Assembly: GCA_964422365.1 (NCBI GenBank)
Contig: CAYRAV010000012.1
Span: 1 to 64,000, forward strand
Origin: CAYRAV01 sp964422365
GTDB lineage: Bacteria; Bacillota; Clostridia; Lachnospirales; Lachnospiraceae
Direction of reading: 5' to 3'
DNA: 64,000 nucleotides
Positions 26,373 through 35,911 of the stretch are shown piece by piece. The notes beneath the pieces were generated by a model, which did no database searches, was not told the DNA's origin, and saw only the letters and a program-made list of their open reading frames with translations. A program made the translations under genes and the position numbers. Each line of letters starts with the position of its first letter. The first letter of the stretch is position 1.

Positions 26373-27524
26373 TTATATCCATTGTATCAGTTTAAAATTA
26401 TAATTTTTATATTTATCCATTGCCATTTCTATACTACATTTTGCTTCTCCTGTAATATTCTCCGCATCTGTCAGCATAATGACCTGATCATATTTCTTTA
26501 GATTATATAAAAACACTTCCCTTTCCTCCTCATAAAAACTCATAATACTATCCCTTTCATAAATCGGATAATCCTTCTTTTTCATTGGAACAATCGGACT
26601 TCTGCTTGTTGCATGTACACTACATCGCTTATTTGGATAAGTTTCTTGTATTTTTGCTGCAGCATATATCACTGGATACATATATTCTTCTGTACCCAAC
26701 AATACTATATCTTCTGCTTTTTCCTTCTCTATCTGTAATTGTTCTATCATTTTTTGTGTTAAATTCTCACAAGCTTTTCTATATTCTGTATAATAAATTC
26801 CCAATCTTGGATTCACTTTCCCTGACAACATGATTACATTAAAAGACTTTCTTTCTTTTGCCTGCTTTAACTGCCTTTCACTTTGTATCTGACAGACTTT
26901 TTCCATACCTATCTCTTTTCCCCAACCGATATTTTTCCAATCATAATCTTTTCGTAACAAATATTCACACTCTATCATTTCTTCTGCAAACCTTTGCATA
27001 TCTTCTTTTTTCATACAATTAATCAATGATGCTGCTACTACTTTGCACTTTGCCCTAATCCAATGTTCTTCCCTTAATTTTTTTATAAAATTGCAGACAG
27101 TTTTTCCAGTTGTAAATTCATCATCGATTAACATAAGCACATCACTGCTTTGCAATACATCTTTATCTCTACAATATAATCGATGCTGCTTTGCATGACT
27201 ATGTTCTTCTTCAAATTCTGTTATAAAATATTCATTTGATAATTCTTCTCTTGTTGTATGCAGAAAATAGACTGCCTGTTGAAAGCAACTTGCAGCTGCT
27301 GCCGCAATAGCAGTAGCTGTTTCTGCAAAACCAATAATACAAATTCTCTCTTCCTTATATTTTTCAGACACCCTCTTTCCCAATGTTTCAAATAACTGTA
27401 ATGTTTCAATTGGATTCGATGGTACGTATTTTCCCTGTAATAAATTCAAGAATAAAAATGCTCTTTTTTTATTTTTTTCTCTTTTGACTACCTTTATGAT
27501 GTCTTCAAAACAATATTCTTTCAT
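26373..27524 (-). CDS. Phosphoribosyltransferase with C-terminal TRSP domain (Ter module)
   Basis: 383 residues. The PRPP-binding motif VLMLIDDEFTTGKT (about 127-140) and an earlier IIGFAETATAIA loop mark a type I PRTase (PRTase_2 family). After residue about 240 comes the TRSP-type domain, with SGKVNPRLGIYY and the motif TSRSPIVPM (about 308-316) that gives the domain its name. It would use PRPP to attach a ribose phosphate to an unknown base or amine. Cotranscribed with the StiP-like PRTase and HAD genes downstream and two terD genes upstream. Confidence 0.85.
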   Translation of the reverse strand: MKEYCFEDIIKVVKREKNKKRAFLFLNLLQGKYVPSNPIETLQLFETLGKRVSEKYKEERICIIGFAETATAIAAAAASCFQQAVYFLHTTREELSNEYFITEFEEEHSHAKQHRLYCRDKDVLQSSDVLMLIDDEFTTGKTVCNFIKKLREEHWIRAKCKVVAASLINCMKKEDMQRFAEEMIECEYLLRKDYDWKNIGWGKEIGMEKVCQIQSERQLKQAKERKSFNVIMLSGKVNPRLGIYYTEYRKACENLTQKMIEQLQIEKEKAEDIVLLGTEEYMYPVIYAAAKIQETYPNKRCSVHATSRSPIVPMKKKDYPIYERDSIMSFYEEEREVFLYNLKKYDQVIMLTDAENITGEAKCSIEMAMDKYKNYNFKLIQWI

Positions 27525-27620
27525 CTTGTTTTCCTTCTATAAATATTCTTCTTAATAAGCACAAAAAAAGTCCTGCGACTCCTATCCGTAAGACTGTTTT
27601 TGTTGCTATATCTCCTTATT

Positions 27621-28226
27621 CTATTGGAATCTTCTTACCAATTCCTGCAGCTTTCCGTCTCTAGTTGCCTGTCCAATAGCATTAAATTTCCACTCATTGT
27701 CCTTTTTGTACACTTCACCAAACACCATCGCATACATTCCATCAAGATTTTCTGACAAATTATACTTACATAATTCTATGTTAGTTCTAGTATCTACAAT
27801 ACGAATAAATGCATTTTTTATCATTCCAAAATCCTGTTTTCTTTCGATTGCCTTATAAATGTTCACCACAAATATAATTTTATCATATTGAGAAGGTATG
27901 CTATTTAGTTCTACCATAATCTGCTCATCATCACCCTCACCTGCACCTGTCAAATTATCTCCCATATGTTTCACTGCATTAGAAAAATGTTTTAAATTTC
28001 CAAAATATACTACATCTTGCTTGCCCATACATTTTCCATTCTGACATAAAATTGCAGATGCATCACAATCAATATCCTGTTTTTTTTCCCTTCCTTTGAA
28101 TAAACTCAAAACACCCTTTGGATTTTGTTCTGCTTCATCCCAGCCAAGACCTATCATAATTCGGCTTAATCCTGCATTTCCCTTTGTTAGATCAACTTTC
28201 TGTCCTTTTTGTAAACTTACTGACAT
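27621..28226 (-). CDS. terD: TerD domain protein
   Basis: 201 residues. TerD proteins bind calcium and belong to the tellurite, phage and general stress resistance (Ter) systems. The start is canonical (MSVSLQKGQKVDLTK). The second calcium site is present (GDNLTGAGEGDDE, about 90-102), but the first reads QDIDCDASAI instead of the usual DFDLDA, so one ligand is changed. It also has an insert (GVLSLFKGREKK) at about 37-48. It is the more diverged of three TerD paralogues in this operon and may have a specialised role. Confidence 0.92.
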   Translation of the reverse strand: MSVSLQKGQKVDLTKGNAGLSRIMIGLGWDEAEQNPKGVLSLFKGREKKQDIDCDASAILCQNGKCMGKQDVVYFGNLKHFSNAVKHMGDNLTGAGEGDDEQIMVELNSIPSQYDKIIFVVNIYKAIERKQDFGMIKNAFIRIVDTRTNIELCKYNLSENLDGMYAMVFGEVYKKDNEWKFNAIGQATRDGKLQELVRRFQ

Positions 28227-28385
28227 TCTCTTTCCCTCTTTTCTCTATTATTAAGTTACAGTTCAACCAACTTATCATTTTGTTTATCAGCATACATATC
28301 CTGTGCTGTAGAATTCTAGATGTACAAATGAACCATAAACTTATTTTAAAACACTTTCCTATCATTCTTTGACAGCCAACACCTC

Positions 28386-28497
28386 TCCGCAAGCAACAGA
28401 ACATCAAATTTATAATGTTGTGAACTGCCAGACATATGCCCCGCAACAATCATCAAATCTCCATGTAAATATATCCACTTAATTTGTTGCTTGCGGA
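28386..28497. repeat. Long-range 13-bp inverted repeat between two terD genes
   Basis: TCCGCAAGCAACA (28386-28398) and TGTTGCTTGCGGA (28485-28497) are perfectly complementary across 86 bp. The 345-bp gap between the terD genes holds no open frame that looks real; TACAGTTCAACCA at 28257 resembles a family 3 repeat end. It may be another small mobile element or an mRNA structure. Confidence 0.5.
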
Positions 28498-28571
28498 AAT
28501 AAAGTATTTCAAATCTGATGTATTTAATAATTTTTCCATTGCTAAAGAAAAAGATATCCTATCTTTTTTCT

Positions 28572-29153
28572 TTATACCACATCAATACCAAAGTTTTTGC
28601 ACAATGCTGCAAGACCGCCCTGAAAACCACTTCCTATTGCATTAAATTTCCATTCCCCTGCATTTCTGTATAATTCACCCACTACAACAGCTGTTTCAAT
28701 TGAAAAATCTTCTCCCAAATCATAATGGATTAATTCCTCTCCTGTTGCCTCATTTATTACACGAATAAACGCATTAGACACTTGTCCAAAATTCTGTCTT
28801 CTCTGCTCTGCCTCATAAATCGTAACAGTAAAATCAATTTTTGAAATATCTGAAGGAACTTGTGACAAGTCAATTGTAATCTGTTCATCATCACCTTCTC
28901 CTTCACCTGTCAGGTTATCTCCTAAGTGATTAATCGCACCAGATTTATGTGATAAGTTTCCATAAAATACAAAATCTTCCTGAGAATTCACCACTCCCAT
29001 TTCTCCTAAACAAAATGCTGCGGCATCTAAGTCAAAATCTCCACCACCATCATACTTGTTGGTGTCCCATCCTAAACCAACTAAGATTTTACTTAGTCCT
29101 GGATTAGTTTTTGTTAAGTCTACCTTTTGTCCCTTTTGCAAATTAATTGGCAT
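28572..29153 (-). CDS. terD: TerD domain protein
   Basis: 193 residues from ATG 29153, which has AGGAGG nine bases upstream; more distal starts lack a site. Both calcium-binding segments are canonical: DFDLDAAAF (about 37-45) and GDNLTGEGEGDDE (about 80-92). EQRRQNFGQVSNAFIRV and the C-terminal GSGFQGGLAALCKNFG are typical of TerD/TerE/YceD. It is the first gene after the MITE copy that splits the operon, so it may depend on read-through or on a new promoter. Confidence 0.95.
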   Translation of the reverse strand: MPINLQKGQKVDLTKTNPGLSKILVGLGWDTNKYDGGGDFDLDAAAFCLGEMGVVNSQEDFVFYGNLSHKSGAINHLGDNLTGEGEGDDEQITIDLSQVPSDISKIDFTVTIYEAEQRRQNFGQVSNAFIRVINEATGEELIHYDLGEDFSIETAVVVGELYRNAGEWKFNAIGSGFQGGLAALCKNFGIDVV

Positions 29154-29261
29154 AATTGTTTTCCTCCTACTTTTCACACAGAGAGAATTTTCCCTCTGTA
29201 AAACTATATTTTTCATAACCAAACTTGGTTATAAAATTCATTATTTTATTACTATGCTTTT

Positions 29262-29552
29262 CTAGAAACGTGTTTGAAAATTGCTTGTTGCAACATGTGT
29301 GTCACAATTTGCGGGGGATTTGGTCCAAATTCATAAAGCGCAACGGCTGCATGGAATAAATTTGGAACAAATATCCATACCTTATCAGACAAAGTCTGCC
29401 AGCCCGAAAGGGCATGAGTTGCGGGATACCCGGATGGGTATACCTTATCAGACAAAGTCTGCCAGCCTAAATGCCATAGATTGTGGTATGCCCGGATTGG
29501 TACACAAAGCGGGGCATGCAGATTGGGCAATGAATTTTCAAACACGCTCCAG
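29262..29552. mobile_element. MITE-like element, family 1, with two internal modules, inside the Ter operon
   Basis: 291 bp from CTAGAAACGTGTTTGAAAA to the inverted TTTTCAAACACGCTCCAG. Between the conserved arms are two tandem copies (29378-29440 and 29441-29503) of a 63-bp module beginning TACCTTATCAGACAAAGTC. Open frames across it on both strands arise from the repeat. It lies between the calcium ATPase gene (14 bp away) and the second terD. Confidence 0.8.
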
Positions 29553-29565
29553 CACTTTCAACATA

Positions 29566-32244
29566 TTACTTTTTGGTAACTGCCATTGTTACTGCTTTTC
29601 TAATCATATCCACTGGAATCATGGTAACTGCTAATAATACAACAATTGCCCATCCCTTTAATCCAAATGGAGTACAACTAAAGAATTTACCACCTATTAA
29701 TGTAATTGCAACCTGCACAACTACAATGATTCCCATAATTTTAAGAAATCCAGGATTTTCTTTGATTCTCTGGAAGATATTAAATCCATCATGCCTTACA
29801 TTAAAGCCATTTGCAACTGCTGATAAAATAAACAAACAGAAATATCCTGTCATAAACTGCATATATGGTGTAGAAGCATGTAATGCATCCTCACTCAGTG
29901 AAAAATCAACACCAAAGAATGTTTTTCCAAAGAATGGCATTTTCAAATATGCTAAACTGATAACAGTCAGCCATGCACCCATAATTAAAATCTGAATCAT
30001 CATTGGTTTTGATACAATACTTTCATCTCTTCTTCTAGGTTTTTCTTTTAAATATTCTAACAGTGCAGGTTCATTACCCAATGCAAGGGAACCTAATGCA
30101 TCCATAACTAAATTAACCCATAATAAGTGTGTTACTTTTAACGGCTCATCAATGCCAACAAATGGCGAAATCGCTGATACTGCGACAGCAGACACATTGA
30201 TAACCAATTGGAATTTACAGAATTTCAAAATATTATGATAAATGGTTCTGCCATATAAAATCGCATCCTTAATGGATTTAAAGTTATCATCTAAGATAAC
30301 AATATCACCAGCTTCTTTTGCAATATCTGTACCACTACCCATAGCAAATCCAACATCTGCCCTTTTTAATGCTGGTGCATCATTTACGCCATCACCTGTC
30401 ATACCACAGACTAAATTTAATTCCTGTGAAATACGAACCATTCTGGATTTGTCTGTTGGAAGTGCTCTGGCAATCACTCTAATGTTTTTCAATACTTTCT
30501 TCACTTCATCATCAGACATTTTATTTAATTCATCTGAAGTCAGTGCAATATCTGTATCATTCTTCAATAAACCTGCATCTTTTGCAATTGCCACCGCTGT
30601 TTCTTTTCTGTCACCTGTAATCATAACAACCTGAATACCTGCATCTAATACTTCTTTGATTGCCTCTTTTGCTTCTGGTCTTACATCATCACGAATACCA
30701 ACAAAACCAATAATTACAACGTCATCATTGATACTGTCCATCTCCATATGTTTTTCACTGTAGCCAAATGCAAGTACACGCATCGCTTTTTCTGCTAATT
30801 GGTCAATCTTTTCATTGATTTTAGCTGCATCAATATCATGTACATTTCCATCTGAATCCATGTATTTTTTTGCTTTTGCCATCAAACGTTCAGGTGCACC
30901 TTTATAAAATGTTTTTCCTAAAGTTTCAATTTCTGCCTGTGAAAATTTATTAGCTGAATTAAAATTCTGCGAAATTGTTACCACACAATCTTTGTCTGCA
31001 CTTAATGCATTGAAATTTGTTTCTGTTAAAAATTGTAATAATGCTTTATCTGTAGCATTTCCACCTACTACTCTGTGTTCTGAATCGAACATCGCACCTG
31101 TGTTTTTGCCAATTGCCAGATCTAAATTGGATTTCATAGCATTTTGACTATGCTTAATATCTACTGTTGCACCTGTTCCATCGAAAAATTCAACAACTTC
31201 TAACTGACCTTTTGTAATGGTTCCTGTTTTATCACTGAATAAAATATTAAGAGATCCTGCTGTTTCAATACCAATCGGTTTTCGTACCAATACATTATGC
31301 TGTAACATTTTAGATGTATTCTGCATTAATACAAGCGAAATCATCAATGGTAAACCTTCCGGTACAGCACAGACAATAATTACAATTGCAAGTGTAGCTG
31401 CATCCAGAAAATCCTTAAATATTTTCATTCCGCCTAATGCCAGATAAGGACTAACACCGCCTGCTACAATCACATAATGTGCCATTAATGCAAGTGCAAT
31501 AACAATGGCACCAATATAACCAAATGTTGAAATCTGATTTGCTAACTTGGCAAGTTTTACTTTTAATGGGGACATTACTTCGACATCCTGCATATCCTCT
31601 GCCATTTTTCCCATCATAGTATCCATGCCGACTTTTTTTACTTCCATCACACCTTCACCATCAAATACAATGGCACCACGGAACATGGAATGTGCATCTA
31701 CAAATGTATCACCTGTAATTGGTTTATCTTCATATACAAATCCTTCTGGTATGGCTGTTTTCTTACATTCTTCTGCTTCTCCGTTTAATGCAGAGTTATC
31801 TACCTTTAAATCACCGGAAATCAGAATACCGTCTGCATGAATTTTATCACCTGACTGCAGGATAATCAAATCACCAACAACAACGTCATCTGCTTCAATC
31901 ATTGTAACAACGCCATCTCTGTAAACTTTACATTTCTCTTTTTCTGTGTTGTCTTTTAATTTTCTGTACTCATCATCACTTGCCATTTCTGTCTTTGCAG
32001 AAATAATCGTAACCAATAAAATTGCAATCAAAGTTCCTATTGGTTCATAAATTTCCGCTTGTCCGAAAACCCACATTACAATCATTATTATTGCGATTGC
32101 TAACAACAACTTAATCATAGGGTCATCAAACCCTGCCTTAAATTTGTCCCAAAATGTTTCTGGTTCCGCTTCAGCAATCTTATTGCTTCCATATTTTTTG
32201 CGGCTTTCTTCCACTTCGGAATTGCTTAAACCTTTAAATTTCAT
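29566..32244 (-). CDS. Calcium-translocating P-type ATPase (PMCA type)
   Basis: 892 residues. P2-type architecture: two N-terminal helices, actuator domain (about 105-235), two helices ending in the ion-binding VPEGLP (about 295), phosphorylation site SDKTGTITKG (about 340), nucleotide domain with KGAPERL, hinge TGDGVNDAPALKRADVG, then six C-terminal helices. It exports calcium at the cost of ATP. AAAGGAG is 6 bp ahead of the ATG. It lies within the Ter operon after telA, where TerC membrane proteins often sit; since TerD binds calcium, a link between calcium export and the Ter response is a reasonable inference. Confidence 0.92.
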   Translation of the reverse strand: MKFKGLSNSEVEESRKKYGSNKIAEAEPETFWDKFKAGFDDPMIKLLLAIAIIMIVMWVFGQAEIYEPIGTLIAILLVTIISAKTEMASDDEYRKLKDNTEKEKCKVYRDGVVTMIEADDVVVGDLIILQSGDKIHADGILISGDLKVDNSALNGEAEECKKTAIPEGFVYEDKPITGDTFVDAHSMFRGAIVFDGEGVMEVKKVGMDTMMGKMAEDMQDVEVMSPLKVKLAKLANQISTFGYIGAIVIALALMAHYVIVAGGVSPYLALGGMKIFKDFLDAATLAIVIIVCAVPEGLPLMISLVLMQNTSKMLQHNVLVRKPIGIETAGSLNILFSDKTGTITKGQLEVVEFFDGTGATVDIKHSQNAMKSNLDLAIGKNTGAMFDSEHRVVGGNATDKALLQFLTETNFNALSADKDCVVTISQNFNSANKFSQAEIETLGKTFYKGAPERLMAKAKKYMDSDGNVHDIDAAKINEKIDQLAEKAMRVLAFGYSEKHMEMDSINDDVVIIGFVGIRDDVRPEAKEAIKEVLDAGIQVVMITGDRKETAVAIAKDAGLLKNDTDIALTSDELNKMSDDEVKKVLKNIRVIARALPTDKSRMVRISQELNLVCGMTGDGVNDAPALKRADVGFAMGSGTDIAKEAGDIVILDDNFKSIKDAILYGRTIYHNILKFCKFQLVINVSAVAVSAISPFVGIDEPLKVTHLLWVNLVMDALGSLALGNEPALLEYLKEKPRRRDESIVSKPMMIQILIMGAWLTVISLAYLKMPFFGKTFFGVDFSLSEDALHASTPYMQFMTGYFCLFILSAVANGFNVRHDGFNIFQRIKENPGFLKIMGIIVVVQVAITLIGGKFFSCTPFGLKGWAIVVLLAVTMIPVDMIRKAVTMAVTKK

Positions 32245-32442
32245 TTCTTTCTCCTTTACCTTTTGTTTTCATTAATTTAATTGTAAAACCTATCTGCCTG
32301 CAAACACAGTTATTTTCTTCTTTGATAAACCTTACAATAATCAACTAAATTAATTGTATATAATACCTGTATCAGCTGTCTTATTCAAATTCATAAGCTG
32401 CATACAATTATATCAACATCTTTACTAAATTTATCCTGTTCC

Positions 32443-33603
32443 CTACATATTCTGTCCTGGAAACATCTGATTGAATTCATTTTTAATATTATTTAAACGT
32501 GCCTGATCCTCCTCACGTTTTCTTTTTGCATCTTCCTGAATTCTCTTTGTTTCCTCAATACCGTTTACAATTGTTTTCCATGACTGCTCTAACGTTTCAA
32601 TCTTAATAGAACTTCCACTTGCCAGCTGTGTTGTCATTTTTGTCTGCAATGCAGTATTCTGTGCATTCTTTAACAACATTTCATTCGTTTTTTCATCGAG
32701 CGCAGACATTGCTTCTGCCTGTACTTTTTGTCTCTTTAATAAAATCGCCTGAGTAAGCGCCTGCTTAAACACCGGTAATGTAATAATAAATGCAGAATTG
32801 ATTTTACGAACTAAATTCAAGTTACTATACTGCATCGAACGAATCATTGGAATAGACTGCATTGCAACATTTTCAGCCATACGCAGATCCTGTACTCTCT
32901 GCTCTAACATCATTTTTGCCTGCTCTAAGTTATTGACTTCCATTTGTGTATTCATATCCCCTGTTTTTGCAAACTCATCCTGCATCTGTGAAATATAAGC
33001 ATCTAACTCTTTTACTCCCTGTTCTCCCGCCAAAATATATTTTACCAAATCCTGATAATATTTATAATTAGTCTGGAACATCGTATCTAATTTCTTGTTA
33101 GAATCTTTGATTTCTACTTCATATTTTTTCAATTCCACATAAATTTTGTCTACTTCTTCACCCATAGTATGGTATTTTGCTAAAATTTGATCTATTTGCT
33201 TCTTTACATTTCCAAACAGCTTTCCAAACAGTCCTTTTGGTTCTTCCGCTCGTATTTCATCTAAATCAAATTTGTCCATGATTTTCCCAAGATTATTTAA
33301 CATTTGACCTGAATCATTGACTTGCTGCATGTTGACACTATTTAAAATCTGGTCAGAGCACTTTGCAATTCCCTCTGCCACTTCATTTCCAAATTCCACA
33401 ATTGTATTCGGTTCGTTCACACAGATTGTACTTACAATATCATCCACTTCCTGGGAATTCACAAGTACTTCATTCATTTTCTGTCTTTCATCTGTAATAT
33501 CAAATTTTTCCAAAACTTCCATTTCTTGTTTCTCTGCCACTGCAACATCTGTCGTTGACGTTTCTACTGCTTCACCATTGTTTTTGGTAAACTGTAATCC
33601 CAT
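32443..33603 (-). CDS. telA: TelA/KlaA family toxic anion resistance protein
   Basis: 386 residues, almost wholly helical, as in the TelA family (B. subtilis YceH). Typical segments include QTNYKYYQDLVKYILAGE and the C-terminal SSIKIETLEQSWKTIVNGIEE. There are no membrane helices; it is predicted to be cytoplasmic. The first 35 residues are acidic and poorly conserved. GGGAGG precedes the ATG by about 9 bp. It starts 3 bp after the yceG stop, so the two are coupled, the same pair as yceG-yceH in Bacillus. Biochemical role unknown; linked to tellurite, colicin and stress resistance. Confidence 0.92.
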   Translation of the reverse strand: MGLQFTKNNGEAVETSTTDVAVAEKQEMEVLEKFDITDERQKMNEVLVNSQEVDDIVSTICVNEPNTIVEFGNEVAEGIAKCSDQILNSVNMQQVNDSGQMLNNLGKIMDKFDLDEIRAEEPKGLFGKLFGNVKKQIDQILAKYHTMGEEVDKIYVELKKYEVEIKDSNKKLDTMFQTNYKYYQDLVKYILAGEQGVKELDAYISQMQDEFAKTGDMNTQMEVNNLEQAKMMLEQRVQDLRMAENVAMQSIPMIRSMQYSNLNLVRKINSAFIITLPVFKQALTQAILLKRQKVQAEAMSALDEKTNEMLLKNAQNTALQTKMTTQLASGSSIKIETLEQSWKTIVNGIEETKRIQEDAKRKREEDQARLNNIKNEFNQMFPGQNM

Positions 33604-33606
33604 TTC

Positions 33607-35883
33607 TTAATTCCTCCCTTTTCCAAACAATCTTCCAAACACACCTGTGGAGCGATTATTTTCTTTTGCATTTTTTGCATTTCTTAAACGAGCCTGTTCT
33701 ACACGCAGATCAAACATATACTCACCAATTTGGTGTTCTTCAAATATTCTCTGCTTTAAATATTTTCCAATTGTTCTGTAACCAGTTGGTGTATAAATTA
33801 AAATATCAAAACCAATTAGATTTAAAAATGCGATATAGATAGTATCTTCCAAACTGCATAATTCCTCCTTTGTACTTACTACAATCAGTTTTGGTATTTC
33901 TTTTGTGAAATCAAATTTTTGTATCAAACGCACTGTTTCTTTATCCAGATTCAGTAATGTAGCTATAATTACATATTCTATTCCCTGGGTATTTGCTGTA
34001 ATCCATTCTAACTCAATTAATTCTTGAATTTTATCCAGAATAAAATCTTGTACCTCATCTGTCAGATAATCGTATGGATATGCGTGATGTGCTTTAATTT
34101 TTTTCAAGTCCAGCTTTTTATTCCTGCAAAATGCAGCCGCCTCCGATTTTATTGGATTTGCATCTGTACTTTTGATATGCGGCACCCGTTCTATAATAAT
34201 AGTATTCGCTGTTACTTTGCTCCTAATACTCTGCCAATATCCGTCTATGTCTCCATTTCTAACACCAGATATTTTTGCAAAAATCGCTGGTACTACTACT
34301 TGTTTTTCCATTGTATCAAAAGATGGTCTGAATTTTGCTTCTTCATTCCATAAAATATCAATTTCCTCATAAGTTGTCTTCAATGTAACAGGTGCAGATC
34401 TTACATATTGATAGTTTCTATATATTCCTGTATCTTGATACATCAACTGGTCTAATTCACGTTCCGCAGAGTAAGCCGTTGTCGCAACTTGTATCCTCTT
34501 TTCCCTTTTTGGAAATTCCTCTATAGATATAGAATAATCTAAAATCAGTTCCTTAGCAGCTTTGCTGCTTAATTCACAATTTTTTTCTTTGTTTGTACAA
34601 ATTAAAACTACATCAACTGGTGTCTTTGCAAGAAGTTCCAGAAAAACACCCTCGTTATGGTTACAGGCACCAAAAAATAAAACCATCGGAATTTCTGTTA
34701 CCTGCATATTATCATATAGCTTGCTTCCATAGCGATTCAACCAGCATATCAGACAAATTGCCTGATTTTTTATCCTTGCAGGATTAGAAAAATCTTCTTT
34801 TTCCATTATTTCCACAAATGCTTTTTTTATAAGAGTATTCAATGTTTGATCTTTTGAAATCACAATATTATTTGATAATTCATAAATCAAATCTTTTGGC
34901 TGATTACTCTTCGGCATTTTAATTCGACTTACTTCATCAGTATTAGGTCGTTGTATAGGATCCTCAATAACAAATACCTTTTTCCCCTGCCCTTCCAGCT
35001 TCATTTTCCAGTGAAATAGCTGATTTTCAAACTGTTCTGTATCAGATACACCAATTTCTTTGATAAAAAGATTATAAATCTTTTTCTGATTACTTCCACG
35101 CTGTCTATTATTCTGAAAAGCAGCTGTCCGATATTCATCTACCATCCATTGGTTTGTTTCTATAATATTATCAAATGCCTGAAATTTTTCTTTTTCCTGT
35201 ATTATCTTTTCTTTTTCTCCCCAGTCCATCTGTGTGAAATGCATGTTTGGAATTCCTCTAGCAGGAAGTAAAATCAACTGCGACTGCTTTTTTGTCTGAT
35301 CTCCATATTTTTGGAATCCTTCTTCTGTCTGGAAATGGAGCAGTAATACATCACAACCTGAATAGGCTAAAATCTGCAAAAAATAGTATTCATATTTTCC
35401 TATATCACCCTCATATAAAATTTTAGGTGGATTTTCCTCTCCAACTTTTGCAAGTACATTATTACACTTGTAACGAAGCCAACACATAAATTTTACATAA
35501 GCATTTTTCAAAATGTTCTCATTATTTCCCAAAGATGCTAACTCACTTAACTTAGAAAAAACTGCTTCTGTAATATAATTCTGTTTCTCCAGACTCAGAA
35601 TCTGAAACCATTTCGAAACTGTATTCTGTATCATTTCTTTTCGAAAAACAAATTGTGTGCCTGCCGTTTCAAGAAAAGTATTGACCTGCCCTCCTTCTGG
35701 ATTAGGTAAACCATCTTTGAAATAGACACCATTTTTTTTCGTTTCATAATAATAATGGCTTAAAAACTCTATTGTTTCCTTTGAATGTCCTACAAGATAC
35801 TGAAAATATATTCCATTTTGATTTCTTTTTGATCTTGTCAAAAAATAATCATCTAATTTTGATACTGTAATCTGTGGTAACAT
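33607..35883 (-). CDS. YceG-like putative component of the Ter biosynthetic module
   Basis: 758 residues, longer than the 537 or so of B. subtilis YceG. It contains a repeated unit: a helical segment with FMCWLRYKCNNVL then strand-rich KILYEGDIGKYEYYFLQILAYSGCDVLLLHF (split about 130-195), and again ICLICWLNRYGSKLYD followed by VLFFGACNHNEGVFLELL and PVDVVLIC (about 375-435). The C-terminus is basic and Asn-rich. No catalytic motif is evident to me; the family has been listed as part of the Ter-linked biosynthetic module. It is preceded by terD (28 bp) and followed by telA (3 bp). Confidence 0.8.
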   Translation of the reverse strand: MLPQITVSKLDDYFLTRSKRNQNGIYFQYLVGHSKETIEFLSHYYYETKKNGVYFKDGLPNPEGGQVNTFLETAGTQFVFRKEMIQNTVSKWFQILSLEKQNYITEAVFSKLSELASLGNNENILKNAYVKFMCWLRYKCNNVLAKVGEENPPKILYEGDIGKYEYYFLQILAYSGCDVLLLHFQTEEGFQKYGDQTKKQSQLILLPARGIPNMHFTQMDWGEKEKIIQEKEKFQAFDNIIETNQWMVDEYRTAAFQNNRQRGSNQKKIYNLFIKEIGVSDTEQFENQLFHWKMKLEGQGKKVFVIEDPIQRPNTDEVSRIKMPKSNQPKDLIYELSNNIVISKDQTLNTLIKKAFVEIMEKEDFSNPARIKNQAICLICWLNRYGSKLYDNMQVTEIPMVLFFGACNHNEGVFLELLAKTPVDVVLICTNKEKNCELSSKAAKELILDYSISIEEFPKREKRIQVATTAYSAERELDQLMYQDTGIYRNYQYVRSAPVTLKTTYEEIDILWNEEAKFRPSFDTMEKQVVVPAIFAKISGVRNGDIDGYWQSIRSKVTANTIIIERVPHIKSTDANPIKSEAAAFCRNKKLDLKKIKAHHAYPYDYLTDEVQDFILDKIQELIELEWITANTQGIEYVIIATLLNLDKETVRLIQKFDFTKEIPKLIVVSTKEELCSLEDTIYIAFLNLIGFDILIYTPTGYRTIGKYLKQRIFEEHQIGEYMFDLRVEQARLRNAKNAKENNRSTGVFGRLFGKGRN

Positions 35884-35911
35884 AATATTCCTCTTTTATT
35901 CTTGTGAAGTT

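Noticed and set aside
29252..29634. Open frames on both strands across the MITE in the Ter operon
   Set aside because: They arise from the repeat and its duplicated module; copy 3 at 36844 gives a similar frame.
30242..30634. Long plus-strand frames opposite the ATPase, uvrA and topB genes
   Set aside because: Antisense frames created by codon bias of the real genes; no start signals.
32245..32442. yybP-ykoY type metal riboswitch ahead of the P-type ATPase
   Set aside because: The conserved internal loops are absent; the gap is short and AT-rich.
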